This document shows positions 35,050-45,869 of a stretch of DNA of 64,000 bases, piece by piece; positions within the stretch are counted from its first letter, which is position 1, and the number at the start of each line of letters is the position of its first letter. Source of the stretch: Bryoerythrophyllum caledonicum (lineage: Eukaryota; Streptophyta; Bryopsida; Pottiales; Pottiaceae). The position numbers and the translations under genes are program-made. The stretch covers positions 15,878,187 through 15,942,186 of the forward strand of contig OZ020525.1 in assembly GCA_963971425.1 (NCBI GenBank), in the 5' to 3' direction. The notes beneath the pieces are model-generated. The model did not search any database. It was not told where the DNA came from and saw only the letters and a list, made by a program, of their open reading frames with translations.

Positions 35050-36852
35050 TCATTGCACATTTGTAACCTGCGACCACTCTCCATCGACATCTTCTTTCCA
35101 TAGCGTCACCTTGTTGTTGGAGTCTGACACGGCTAATATGTTTCCTGTTAGAGACCAGCTCACCCGCCATACAGGAGTCTTGAAATCGTTCAGAACCAGT
35201 GGTTGCCACTGGTCCCCGTCTTTCGCCTGCGATTCAATTTACTCAGTCAGTGGAAGATACCCGCATACAAGCAAGAGAAGAAACAGCAGGAAGAGAGAAA
35301 CATTATTTATGCAGGATCATGGCACAAATGAACCACACAATTACGAGCACCAGACATTCTTCACCCTCATTCAAAGCACCTAAAACGAGAAAGCACGCGG
35401 TTAGGGCAGTGCAAACGCAGTACCTGAGTCCAGATGACAACTGTTCCATCTTGAGATGCGCTAGCGATGGTAGATCTTACAAGCCCAAGATTAGGGGCCC
35501 ATGCAACATCACGCACCCAGTCAGAATGCTTAGAAAGAGGGGGGAAGCAATCCATTTTCCAGCTGTTGTTGATGTGCTTCCACACCTTCACGGTGTTGTC
35601 ACATCCACCAGAAACCAGCTTCTGAACAGGCCCAGGATCCGTTCCAATGAGAGACCCAGGAGCGCTTGCAGGTGCCCATGACACCGAAGTCACTCCAACA
35701 GGATGAGCCTGCTCAATCTTATTCTTCTCCCATGAACCGTCAGCTTTCTGCGTAAGAACCGAAATTGTCCCGTCTGATGATCCACACGCCAGACACAGCC
35801 CAAATTCCGGAGGTGCCCAGCAGATACTATTCACGGAAGACTCGTGTTCTTGGAATACCTGCGGCCATTGCAAAAACGCTTTCTCAGTCATACTGCACCT
35901 AAACATATCCCTCTCCAAACACCTTCAAGAATCGCTACTTGAGGATTAAAACACTACAGCGTCGTGACAGCTGCCGCAACACACGTCTGAAAGCGAACCC
36001 GTAGATACCTGTGAGCCCGGAGAATCTTCACATACTGACATCTAAAAACGCAACTAGTTCATAAACCCCTAAACACCTTGAGGCCGAGTGCATGTGACCG
36101 ATGCCAAACAATGCAAGACATCATCCCACACAACGCCATCTGACAAAGCAAGTATTTGTCACACACCTAAAAACCTTGGAGCCAACGGTTCATGAGGCAA
36201 ATGCACATAACAGACATCATCACAGAGAGGAAAGCAGAACCCTAATCCTCATCCAGATCGACCAATAAACGTCTCCTCAATGAAAATGCAAGAAAGACAT
36301 CATCCCACACAACGCCATCTGAAAACGCAAGTAATTATCATACACCTAAAAACCTTGAAGCTGACGGTTCACGCGGAAAGTGCACATAACAGACAGAAAA
36401 GCAAAACCCTAATCCTCATCCAGATCGACCAACAAGCCTCTCCTCAATGCATCCATCCGAGACACACCGAATCCGACCAATGCACCTCGCCTGAGCACTC
36501 GCAGCACCAAACCCTAACTGACCTGCTCCTGCTGCCACTCGTTCTCAGCGCCCTCTCGCCAGACGATAACGCGGCGGTCGTACGAGCACGACGCCAGGAC
36601 GCTGCCGAACTTGGGGCTGGCCCACGCGACCTGCCACACGGGGCCCTCGTGGCCGGACAGGGAGGCCAGCGCCGCGGCGGGAACCTCCCCGGCGCCAACG
36701 GCGAACACCTTGATGAGGCGATCGGACGAGCACGTCGCCAGTCGCTTGCCGTAGTAGTCGACGGCGACGTCGTGCACCACGTCCTGGTGGCCCGACTCCA
36801 CCACCTGCTCCGCTCCGCCCACCTCCTTCACCGCACCCGTCGTCGCCCCCAT
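35050..36852 (-). CDS. SEC13: SEC13, WD40 coat protein of COPII and the nuclear pore
   Basis: Exons, in transcription order: 36852-36523, 35858-35424 and 35226-35050. All splice sites are GT-AG and phase 0; the product is 313 aa, against about 300 for plant SEC13. The protein is a run of WD40 blades. Family landmarks visible in order are HDVAVDYYGKR, WQVAWASPKFGSVLASCSYD, SSVNSICWAP, HPVGVTSVSWAPA, SGGCDNTVKVW, WVRDVAWAPNLG and VWRVSWSLTGN. SEC13 completes its six-blade propeller with a blade from SEC31 or NUP145C-type partners, in the COPII cage and the Y-complex. The start at 36852 was chosen because residues just after it align with the family N-terminus; an in-frame ATG at 36921 would add 23 residues rich in Ala/Glu. 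Exon 1 is GC-rich. The C-terminus ends at the normal family position. Confidence 0.92.
36110..36448. repeat. Two tandem copies of a 170-bp unit in SEC13 intron 1
   Basis: 36110-36285 and 36286-36448 share GACATCATCCCACACAACG, ACACCTAAAAACCTTG, GTGCACATAACAGACA-like and CCTAATCCTCATCCAGATCG blocks in the same order. The second copy is slightly shorter. Confidence 0.8.
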
Positions 36853-36954
36853 CGCTGCTGCTGCTGCTCTCCACCGCTCAAGCTCTGCTGCCAAAACTAC
36901 CAGAAACTCGCCCGAAACCAAGCGGACACAAGCACTCTAGCAAGGCATACTGCG

Positions 36955-37303
36955 CTGATACCCTTGTAATACTATGGTGAGACTTAGGTACTACCCTCTT
37001 GATACTGTGGTGATACTGAGGCGGGTCATGCTCTTTTCACCATGTTACGTCTCGATTGACACCTATGTGATATCAGGACATTCTATGCTGATATCATTGT
37101 GATACTGTGGTGAATTGAGGTACTACCCTCTTGATACTGGGGTGATACTAAGGCGGGTCATGCTCATGTCACCATGTTGCGTCTCGATTGACACCTATGT
37201 GATATTTGGACATACTTTGCTGATATCCTTGTGATGCTGTAGTGAATTGAGGTACTACCCTCTTGATACTGGAGTGATACTGAGGCGGGTCATGTTCATG
37301 ATA
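36955..37303. repeat. Tandem repeat of about 132 bp, 2.6 copies, upstream of SEC13
   Basis: Units start CTGATA at 36955, 37088 and 37220. Each contains TTGATACTGNNGTGATACT, AGGCGGGTCATG, and, in full units, TCTCGATTGACACCTATGTG. It lies about 100 bp beyond the SEC13 start, so within or beside its promoter. Confidence 0.85.
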
Positions 37304-37324
37304 ACGAGTGGTGAGCCTGTGTAA

Positions 37325-38333
37325 GGCCTGGTTTATACTTGGGGCCGGATTGAGGGCCGGCCGGAACTCTCCAAGTTTCAACCAATAGGGTCTTTCAATC
37401 TCTCAAAATCCAACCCAAGAGCTTTATATTTGGGGCCGGCCGGATCCACATTTCATCCTACGTGTCGTCTAAGGTGGCATGGTTTTGGCGCCAAACCATT
37501 CGGCCCCAAGGGAGCAATTGGGACGAGGTTTGGGGTGGCCCAAACTCCCATCTAGGGCCGGATTCGGTTCCTCTCTTGGATCCTTCAAATCCCTACCGTC
37601 AATTAATAATAAAAAATTTATTTTTTAGTTTTTATTTTGAAAAAATGATTTTTTTTTTCAAAAAAATAATTTTTTATTTCGAAAAAATAAAAATAAAAAA
37701 TTGAAATATTTTAATTAATTCTTTTAATAATTTTTTTTATCGATTTTTATTTTTTATTTTTTTGAAAAAGTAGAAATACTCCTTCCTTTTGGATATGCAC
37801 CCCGAAAAAAGGGACTTGGTCAAACAAAGTAAACAAACTCTTTTTTCCAATAGTAAAAATAGGAAGAGGAATTAGAAGTTGCATATATATGAAAAAAAAG
37901 CTCTCTTTTATTTTTGACCTTTATAAAATAAGAGAAAAGGGGAAAAATTTATGAAAATAGAAAAACACTCTTATTTATATCTAAAAAAATGTAGTAAGGA
38001 AAGAAAACACATAAAGTAAATATACGAAACCTATTTTTCTTTAAACTAGGAAAGAAACAAAGACAAAAGCTTGACTTATGTGCTTCTATAATTTTTAGTT
38101 GAGCCTTATGAAAATTTAAGAATTTGAAGACACTTTAAAATTGGAAACTTAGCCCTAGAATCCGGCCCCAACACTTTACATTGACTAGGGCCAAGATGAT
38201 GAATTTGAAATCCGGCCTCAATGCTTTACATAGTTTGGGGCCGGATGGAAGAATTGGGGCCGGATTGAAGGCCGGATTGAAGGCAAATCCGGCCGGCCTT
38301 CCATCCGACCCCAGGCCTAATGTAAACCGGCCC
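37325..38333. mobile_element. Non-autonomous PIF/Harbinger-type element M (1009 bp)
   Basis: Flanked by TAA on both sides (37322-37324 and 38334-38336), the 3-bp target duplication expected of PIF/Harbinger. Left end GGCCTGGTTTATACTTGG; right end read inward GGGCCGGTTTACATTAGG. Both continue into GGCCGGCCGGA blocks. The interior is very AT-rich, with extra GGGGCCGG copies near both ends, and no transposase. Its ends resemble those of the transposase-bearing element at 56514-59489. Confidence 0.75.
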
Positions 38334-38955
38334 TAAGAGCATCCACACGAGGGCTTTCTTTTTGGTAAAAAACTGATTTTTTTTTGTCATTGATAGATTG
38401 TTGGTCAAGGGCTCCGAGTTGTTATGAGGTTGGCGGCAGAGTGGGCGGGAGCCTGCTTGGCGTTGGTTGCAACTTGCGCTTTGGTGGGATGAGTGCCTGG
38501 ATTGCACCCACGTCGTCGGTCGGGTTTGTGGACGGTGTGGATGACAAAGAGCTCCACGGCGGGTGACTTCTTGATTGATACCTATGTGATAGTCTAGCAA
38601 TACCCTTTGAATGTTGGAGTCATGTTCAATGTGATAGGAGTTTGATGTTGGTGTAATAGCAATTTGATGTTGGTATGATGTTGGTGTAACAACAATTTGA
38701 TGTTGGTGTGATGTTGGTGTGATATTGGTGTGATGTTGGTGTGATATTGGTGTGATGTTGGTGTGATATTGGTGTGATGTTGGTGTGATATTGGTGTGAT
38801 GTTGGTGTGATATTGGTGTGATGTTGGTGTGATGTTGGTCTGACATTGGAGCATTCACGTACTAGAAAACAACGCCGTGTACATGTGAAGGCAACCTGTG
38901 AAAGTGCATGATGAAGAGCTCCACAATGAATTACTTTTTAGGTTAGACCTAAGAA
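38334..38955. repeat. 11-bp minisatellite GATRTTGGTGT, core 38690-38845
   Basis: Alternating GATGTTGGTGT and GATATTGGTGT units, more degenerate at the left (from about 38620). Because 11 is not a multiple of 3, the repeat is read through all three frames, which creates long His/Thr/Asn open frames on the minus strand that are not genes. The sequence before it (38337-38600) begins AAGAGCATCCACACG, like a MITE end, but no partner end was found. Confidence 0.85.
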
Positions 38956-39055
38956 GTAGAAGAACGCCGGTCCCCAAAGGCGCAGGCGTAAATAAAGTGT
39001 CTATTCGTTCCACCACTACGACCATGCCCACCAGATAAGGAATTAAGGTTATACC
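38956..39055 (-). repeat. Dispersed 95-bp repeat, copy 2 (inverted)
   Basis: Reverse-complement match to 26161-26255; see that entry. Confidence 0.6.
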
Positions 39056-40267
39056 TTTGTGTTACTCTCACACTAATGAATTCATACTCTTTACATAATT
39101 TGGTGATATAACATGGTCATGAACAAGAAAACAACATCTCTACTTGATATTTTGAAGACTTTACTTTTCAATGTTGAAAATATTAAAAAAATATATAACC
39201 TAAAGAGAATAGAAGATGATGTGAAATGGAAGATCAAAATTGTTTAGGCTAATAATTTGATTTGCATCAAGTTGGATATTAGTCTATGAAACATTGTAAA
39301 TCCTGAAATTCCAAGCTTTTCAAGGTTAAATAAATTTAATATTGAATGATGCACTTTCTAAATTTAGAATAGTTGAAATAATCGCAACCACATTAATTAA
39401 AAATAAAAGATTAACCATAAGTGAGAATGATTTGATGAGGAGTATATATGGTTGAAGTTAACAGCTTTATAAGTACATTTAATTAAAGCATGATTAATGT
39501 GCTACTATATAGCTAAATATTTATTTGAAGTGTGGAAATTGCATTAATGTTTTTAACGAATAAATTATTTCTTTTTGTATATTTTTCTCAAAGATTATGC
39601 TCTCATACTTTAAATATTATGAATTTGTATAAAAGCCGTTTCTACAATTGGGTCATTTTAAAAGTTTCAAACAATGTTTGACATATTTGATGAGAACGTG
39701 TACTTCACTACAAATATCTCAAATTGATTATTTTTAAAAAAATTGTAACATTTTTCTTTCTAAATTTAAGTAGCAGCATAGAATTTTGTTTTGATCACTC
39801 TTGGTCAATATCAGAGTTTAGAGTGAGGTTTGACAGATACAATATCTATAATTAGATAGATTTTTGTTTGAAATATTGTTATAAGAGGATTGTTTGCCTT
39901 TTATCACATACAAATTGTCTCCATGTTGTCCCCAGAGGGTCAAGGACAATCTCTTATAATGTAAACACATGCCCGCTATTTACTTTAGATACCCAGGTTG
40001 CCTAGGTATTTCAATTAAAAGTATTAAAGTAAATGTCACATATTGACTTCCTAGAGAAGTGGGTATCACTTAGATATCGGAGGTCTCCACCACCGAGTCT
40101 GGGCCTTGCTCTTTTATAATATAAAATAGATATGTAGTGCATACTACCTTGAATCCTTCCTTGAATCCTCTCGATAGTAGAGATATGTCAAAGTGTAAAA
40201 GTTACCAAGTAAAACTAGTATGTAGACCAAAAAGTGAGCACATTTAGGTGTTGTAACTGTTAGAACC
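39056..40267. other. AT-rich stretch, nothing recognised
   Basis: No open frame of note, no terminal repeats and no tandem structure seen. Confidence 0.5.
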
Positions 40268-40494
40268 CTTATATGTTATAAGATGTCACTAGTGGCTACA
40301 ATATACTATATGTATTGTATTGAATTTGAACATAATAGGATTCAGATATTGAAATGACCTCCAAATAAATTTTGATGTTAGTGGAAGTATCCTTAAATTA
40401 AAGGTGTAAGTCTTGTTGAACTTTAATACATTTTTTGAATTCTACAAAAGAGAATACGTGCCTGTATATATGGTTCTCGAATGGCATTTAAGAG
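40268..40494. mobile_element. TTAA-flanked element J, same family as I
   Basis: The interior follows element I (GTCACTAGTGGC, TGAATTTGAACATAATAGGA, GATGTTAGTGGAAG). The right end ATTTAAGAG joins TTAA at 40495-40498; the left end is eroded. Confidence 0.65.
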
Positions 40495-40498
40495 TTAA

Positions 40499-40779
40499 CC
40501 TTTTAGTATCGAGGAGGCCCAAACAGGGTCTCTATGCACTATTTTGGGCAAATCCACCCACTTGTGGGCATTGCCTATTTTCAAATAGAGGTGCGCCTTG
40601 AAATTTGGGATCACATGCAACTTTCAAATGCCAAATCTCACCGATACAACCCCCACAAAAATGATTTCCATATATTAGTATCATAGTAGTATGTATCCAA
40701 TGTGTACGTGATGTTTCGCACAATCTAGCACAGTCATAGAATATCCTAGATCTCATGTGTCATGCTCGACACTAAAGGG
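40499..40779. mobile_element. TTAA-flanked TIR element K (281 bp)
   Basis: Left end CCTTTTAGTATCGAG; right end read inward CCCTTTAGTGTCGAG (13 of 15). The left TTAA is shared with J; the right flank TAAA is one base from TTAA. Its left 60 bp (GGAGGCCCAAACAGGGTCTC) resembles that of element H. Confidence 0.7.
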
Positions 40780-41757
40780 TAAAAGGCATGAATGCAAAGC
40801 TGTTGGTTGAGATGGAGTTAGAGTTTGAAGTTGTGTAGAAATGTTTGAGCAGTACAATGGTGTGTAGTGGCTTGACACTAATGAGAAATCTCGGCAAGAA
40901 TTGTAATGTTTGTACCAATAAAAAGGATCTATTCACCGAGCCCAAGCCAATTTGTTGTGTAAGAAAGATCAATAACCCCAACAGATCGAGAATCCTAACC
41001 AACATCAAATAAACAAAAAAATATACACTAAAACAAGTATATGTAGTACACCCTCAAGGAATAACTACTAAATCATAAGAGTAGTCAAGTGTCTTGCACT
41101 CCACAAAGACAGATCAACGAGTGTAAGTAGTATAAGAGAATGCAGAGCCTTTACTAATGATAAACAATCACTTACAAGCAAAGGTAATCACTAAACACCC
41201 TCTAACTCACTTACAAAGCTTCACTTGACAAAGACATCATGTGAAGGATGTGTGCGGCCCTATATGCACACACAACCCTAATTGGATGAATGCGGTGTGC
41301 CGCCGTACGTCCGTAAACCTATAGATTAGTAACAAACTAATCTACGCTAAAACACTACAATGCGGAGAGGCGCCTCGATGCCACGTCCCTTGACAAACTC
41401 TCTAGAGACAACCATCAAATCACCTCCTTTGATTTTGCTAATTTATCCTTCCTCCTTGTATTCAACTTCAACTACAAATGGCCACATAAGAGGATAAAAT
41501 TTTAGAAAAAAAAAAGCCAGTTATATCCCATATAGTAGAAGTTATGGGATCTTTGTATTTTGGTGGTAAGAGCTTCTGGGGGGTGGAGTGGGGTAAAACC
41601 TAGCCCTACTTTATTTTTGGATGGAGGACCCTTTTAAAATAAATGGGGGCCTTCACAAGTAATTTGGGGCCGCAAGCCCCAAATTTTCCAAAAAAAACTT
41701 TTAAAAACCTCTAGACCCCCTAAAACGAGAGGACCAGAAAAACGAGGATACCATCAA
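40780..41757. other. No gene seen
   Basis: Mixed sequence. A short CCCC/GGGGCC-rich segment near 41575-41720 contains small inverted repeats but no defined element. Confidence 0.45.
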
Positions 41758-42688
41758 CCTCTAAAGGCCCAAGGCATGTTCACACAAAAAACACTCCAAA
41801 ATTGTTTGTTTTAGAGCAATGAGTAAGAAGGGAATATCGATCTTTGATTTCCACATCTAATTGTAGGGTCTCAATTGAGACCCTACAAAATTTCATAAAC
41901 TTTGACCGCACGGATTGAATGATTATATTGTTTGAAGTAGAGAAAACGGTTTGTTTCTTCCTTACGTAGAGTGGATTAGCAGACTTTGACTTTAGTTGGT
42001 GTCAAGTTTTTGCACTACACAAGGTGTAAATTCATTACCATCTGAATGTTAATCCCTAAAGGACCAAGGCATTTTAGAGGGAAAAACGAATCCAAAACTG
42101 CCACTACCATAAAGAGGCATGTAAATCACATTTTTGAGTAAATTTTTTCACTTTTAGCAATAAAGTCTTAAAATAGACTCCTGTATGAACATACGATAGT
42201 TATTTTTGTTGCAATCCACCGCGTGGACTTGAAGATTATAGCGTTTGATGTGCAAGAATTTTTTTTTTTCCCCTTGCCAGATGATGCGTGAAAACGTTTG
42301 ACTTGAATTAGTATGTTATTTTTCACTAAAGACAAGATTTTTTTTTTATAGCATGAAATTAAATAATATTATTTGCTAGTATTGAAAACCTCACATTCAA
42401 TAGAGTGTCCTAGCAAAATTTCTTGTTCTCCCCATAACTTTTTCATTAAATGTCGGATTTTGAAAAAAAAAAATTGTTCTCCCATCGAGGTTTTTGTAAT
42501 ACCCTTCTACAGTAAAAATTTCAAAGAGGAATGTTAGAAATTGACATCACAGAGGAACCTAACTTTCAAATTGCCATTTCTAGACACTTGGTCCTTTAGG
42601 GGTTAATCATGATGTTGTTTCCTTGTACACCAATGTATAGAGGTAGAGAAGGGGTGTAGAATATTAAAAAAAAACTGTGCAAGGAGTG
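41758..42688 (+). mobile_element. TTAA-type element A1, interrupted by A2 and truncated at its right
   Basis: The left end CCTCTAAAGGCCCAAGG follows TCAA (decayed TTAA, 41754-41757). 41758-42052 matches the left half of element C, and 42607-42688 continues the same alignment (CATGATGTTG, ACACCAATGTATAGAGG, CTGTGCAAGGAGTG). A2 sits between, at an internal TTAA that other copies also have. Confidence 0.8.
42053..42602 (+). mobile_element. TTAA-flanked TIR element A2 (550 bp), nested in A1
   Basis: Ends TCCCTAAAGGACCAAG and, read inward, CCCCTAAAGGACCAAG (15 of 16). TTAA lies on both sides (42049-42052, 42603-42606). The right half matches the right half of element C (GTTTGACTTGAATTAGTATG, AATAGAGTGTCCTAGC), so it is an internally different or deleted member of the same family. 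Confidence 0.88.
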
Positions 42689-43382
42689 AAATATCCACAA
42701 TTTCGGTGCTATTCCACAAACTTCGGCTGACAACAACGTCAACAACCATAGAATAAAAAATACTGCCTGAAATACTTACACCTCGATCTCCAGATAGTGT
42801 ACGTGAACCGTGCTATACACAACTACACACAAAGGTTCCCAGCACATGATCTCTGTCTGAATTATGTATAAGTAGTTGAGTTTCTAACCATGCCAATGTC
42901 GACATATCGATCAGGTATCGACATCAGCTATGCACAGCGATCGTTTCCTTGAGTCAAACAATGACGTTCGTGATTCCAACGAACGTCGACTCTCAACTGT
43001 CTAGAAATCATGTCGAAAGGCGGCGATGACGACGAGCTTGATCGCTACTTCGCCCGATCGAGCTTTCCACTCATCAGGAGCTGGTCACCACTGATCGATC
43101 TACACTGGATCGATCCCACTGGCCTAGCAATCACACACAGACACACGCACTATCTAGTAGGCTCATGACATGTGATCTGAGGATGGCATTCAACTGTGGG
43201 ATTCCTGGTGAGATGGTGGGCATGAACCTTGCTCGACCTCCTAATTCATGAGGAAGCTTCCGCTGGAGCGATGCAGCCGGCCCGGAGCAAGTATAGAAAG
43301 CCTCTCGCACCTCAAACACACCATCCAGCTTCTGTCTGCACCCTGAGCAGTCAAAGAGCGTAGCGATCTCGTCTAGATACCC
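42689..43382. other. Upstream of the germin-like pseudogene, no gene seen
   Basis: GC content rises toward 43000-43300 (CGATCGAGC, CGACGAGC), possibly old promoter or coding remnant, but nothing recognisable. Confidence 0.4.
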
Positions 43383-43660
43383 ACGATAATATCATAGGAG
43401 TGTCATAGTATCACTAGGGTATAATCTCACAAAGCCTCCGCAAACTCGAGTTTGTAGTAATCTTCTCTGATTTCTGCAGATATGCGCCGTAGTATCACCG
43501 TAGTACTTTTACAGTATCACTTCGATGGTCTCACTACCTAAACCTCAGAGGCGCCGCAAACTCGACCCAACGTAGTAAATTTCTACATATCTCTCAGACA
43601 TCCGCTGCAGTATCAGTGGATAACAGTCTAGAGTATCACTGCAGTACCAGCTGAGTGTAT
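43383..43660. repeat. Diverged tandem repeat with AGTATCAC motifs
   Basis: Two units of about 120-130 bp, around 43430 and 43551, share GCCGCAAACTCGA-like, GTAGTA, TCTCTGAT/TCTCAGAC and CAGTATCA blocks. AGTATCAC is the reverse complement of the GTGATACT motif at 30310, 36965-37290 and (as a variant) 38690-38845. Confidence 0.5.
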
Positions 43661-43682
43661 ACTGGGTGCTCTCTTGATCTCG

Positions 43683-44196
43683 ATGGCGCAATTCAAGGCC
43701 ACCTTTCTGCACTTTCTCGTGGTCGTGGCGTAAACAGCAACAGTAGCGATGGCGTCGGATCCTGACCCGCTCCTGGACTTGTGCGTGGCGTACCCGTACA
43801 AGCCCTGCAAGCGCATGAACGTGACCGCCGCGGTCTCACCTACACAGGGATGGCGACGCACCCGCGCTCCACCGAGATGCTGTACGTCGTCAAGGGCACT
43901 GTGTACACGGGGTTCGTGGGAACTGACAATAAATTCAACGATGGCGTTCTGGAGGAGGGCCATGCGGCCCGTCATTCCCCGCGGGCTGCTGCACTTCTCC
44001 GTGAACGTGGGCGACGGCCCGGCGTACGGTGTGGCCTTCTTCAACAGTGAGAACCCTGGAGCGCAGTTCATTCCACAGACGCTGTTCGGGAGCGCCAACA
44101 TCGGCGATAAGGTGCTCACCAAGGGGTTCGGCTTCAGTGAGATGACGGTGAAGTCGCTCAAAGGACCAGTTCAGGGCCAAGTTCGGCAACGTCTAG
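43683..44196 (+). pseudogene. Germin-like protein (cupin) pseudogene
   Basis: Starts MAQFKATFLHFLVVVA, a signal-peptide start broken by TAA at 43731-43733, followed in frame by the mature germin N-terminus SDPDPLLDLCV. After a few Cys/Lys/Val residues, about 60 codons are missing, including the first metal-binding histidines. The second cupin half resumes in another frame (THPRSTEMLYVVKGT), then returns to the first frame (PRGLLHFSVNVGDGPA, LFGSANIGDKVLTKGF). It shifts once more to end in the family C-terminus FRAKFGNV at TAG 44194-44196. With one stop, at least three frame changes and a core deletion, it is certainly non-functional. There is no intron. Confidence 0.85.
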
Positions 44197-44466
44197 AACC
44201 AATCATGTGTCTAGATCAGACTTCCAGCTGTGTCTAGATCAGACTTCATGTGACTAGATCAGACTTTATGTGTCTAGATCAGACTTCAAGCTGTGACTAG
44301 ATCAGACGTTATGTGTCTAGATCAGACTTTATGTGTCTAGATCAGACTTCAAGCTGTGTCTAGATCAGACTTCAAGCTGTGACTAGATCATACGTCTTTA
44401 TGTGTCTAGATCAGACTTCAAGCTGTGACTAGATCAGGCTTTATGTGTCTAGATCAGGCTTCCACA
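44194..44466. repeat. Minisatellite TGTCTAGATCAGACTT, unit 20-23 bp, about 12 copies
   Basis: Every unit carries CTAGATCAGRC, with variable spacers CAAGCTG or TATG. It begins exactly at the pseudogene's final TAG, whose GTCTAGA seems to be the first unit. Confidence 0.9.
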
Positions 44467-44933
44467 TGACTGCGTGGTGCTATTAGTTTCTAGAGTATTG
44501 TTACGTAGACGTGTTCTGATGGTACGTGACTGCATGGTGACTGCATGCAGTTGATTTGCTGGTTGTTACGTAGATGTTTTCTGGTCATACGTGTCTGTAA
44601 CTTGAATCTGATTCGTTGAATCTCCAACTCAACAAGTTGCACACATGACTCAAATCAAAGTCTAATCAGCACCTATTCTGTGAGATTCTGTGAAACCAAA
44701 TTGAACATGTATTACATCATTCAAGCATACAAATGGATGGCACATATACTGTCCAACCATGAGCATTAGAAAATGTGAGTTAAAGCTCATTAAATTTTGA
44801 TGAATCTTCCCTAGTACTCCTAAAATTTTGTAAGTCTTTCAAAGGGATGGTGAATACTTTGTATGTAAGCCTTCGAACTGTCCATAACCTTTGTTATGCA
44901 CATTTTCCTAATGCATAATGCTGGTGTGGAGGG
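44467..44933. other. No gene seen
   Basis: Contains a short decayed repeat of ACGTAGACGT/GTGACTGCATGGT near 44500-44580. Confidence 0.4.
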
Positions 44934-45173
44934 ATGCCAAGGATGCTATGTAGGTTTCAAAAACAACATTGTTTGGTAGAATCTCTTAATGAAAGGGCGG
45001 CCAGATCTAGAGCTGCTGCAGCTGTGGTTTACATTCAGAAGGTGAAGAAGCCACATCTTTCCTCCAAACATGTACATGCACACTCATGGTTTACTAGAGT
45101 GTATGAAGATTGGATTGTAGACAATTGGAGTCGTATTCTCTTCTCAGATGAAAATAAAATCACTCTAGATTAA
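44934..45173 (+). pseudogene. Tc1/mariner-type transposase fragment
   Basis: An 79-aa open frame ends with the family's first catalytic block: Trp at DNW, then SRILFSDENKI, in which the Asp of FSDE is the first DDE residue. Upstream it has the usual basic run (KVKKPHLSSKH). The helix-turn-helix part and the second and third catalytic residues are missing, so it is a dead fragment. Confidence 0.7.
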
Positions 45174-45474
45174 TTTATTCTCCCTGATTTGTATCACATG
45201 TGACATACTATATTTAAAATCAAATATCAACTTTTAACATTGAAATTTTGTTTCCAAAACAAATTGAATGAAATTTACTTTCAAAACATTTTATCACTTC
45301 TGTAAGTCATATCATACAAATATATATATATATATAAATTAAGATGTTTTTTCAAGCATGGTTGAATGTTGCATGTTGTTGATTTGGAGGTAGTTATGTG
45401 AATGTTTTCAAATCTACTATATGTGCAGATCAGTTTTGGCTTCCAAGTGCCAAAATAATTCTTATTTTTATGAA
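45174..45474. other. AT-rich stretch with (AT)n near 45320
   Basis: No gene or terminal repeats seen. Confidence 0.45.
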
Positions 45475-45869
45475 CTCCAAAAAACCCTTAACAGTTTTAC
45501 ACCAAAAACACTTTAAACTGTTGATTCTAGAATCTAGTGTAGTGAGTAAGGAAGGAAACAAAGACTTTTTTGTCCACTTTCATTCATAGGATCTCAATCA
45601 AGACTTGTTCAATAACATACTCACAAATTTTCATAAATTTTGACCACATAGTATGAAAGATTGTAGTGTTTGAAGTTGAGAAAATGGTTCATTTTCTTCC
45701 CTATGTTTGGTGGATCACCAGACTTTGACTTCACTTGATGTCAAATGTTTGCACCACACAAGGTCTAAATGCGTTACCATCATGTTCAACAGGATATTAG
45801 ATCCTTATATACCAATTTTTAGAGGTAAAGAAGAGGTGTAGCATATTCAAACAATTGTGTAAGGAGTTT
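45475..45869 (+). mobile_element. TTAA-type element B, right-truncated
   Basis: Aligns with the left half of elements C, D and E: TTTTACACCAAAAACACTT, GGATCTCAATCAAGACTT, TGACCACATAG, TGACTTCACTTGATGTC, ACACCAATTTTTAGAGGTA-like. The left flank TGAA is a decayed TTAA. Confidence 0.75.

Noticed and set aside
38226..38858. 210-codon His/Thr/Asn-rich open frame on the minus strand
   Set aside because: It is the translation of an 11-bp minisatellite plus part of element M; the repeat is open in all frames.
44194..44466. Regularly spaced short repeats considered as a CRISPR-like array
   Set aside because: Units are contiguous with 4-7-base linkers, no unique spacers and a plant context; a minisatellite.
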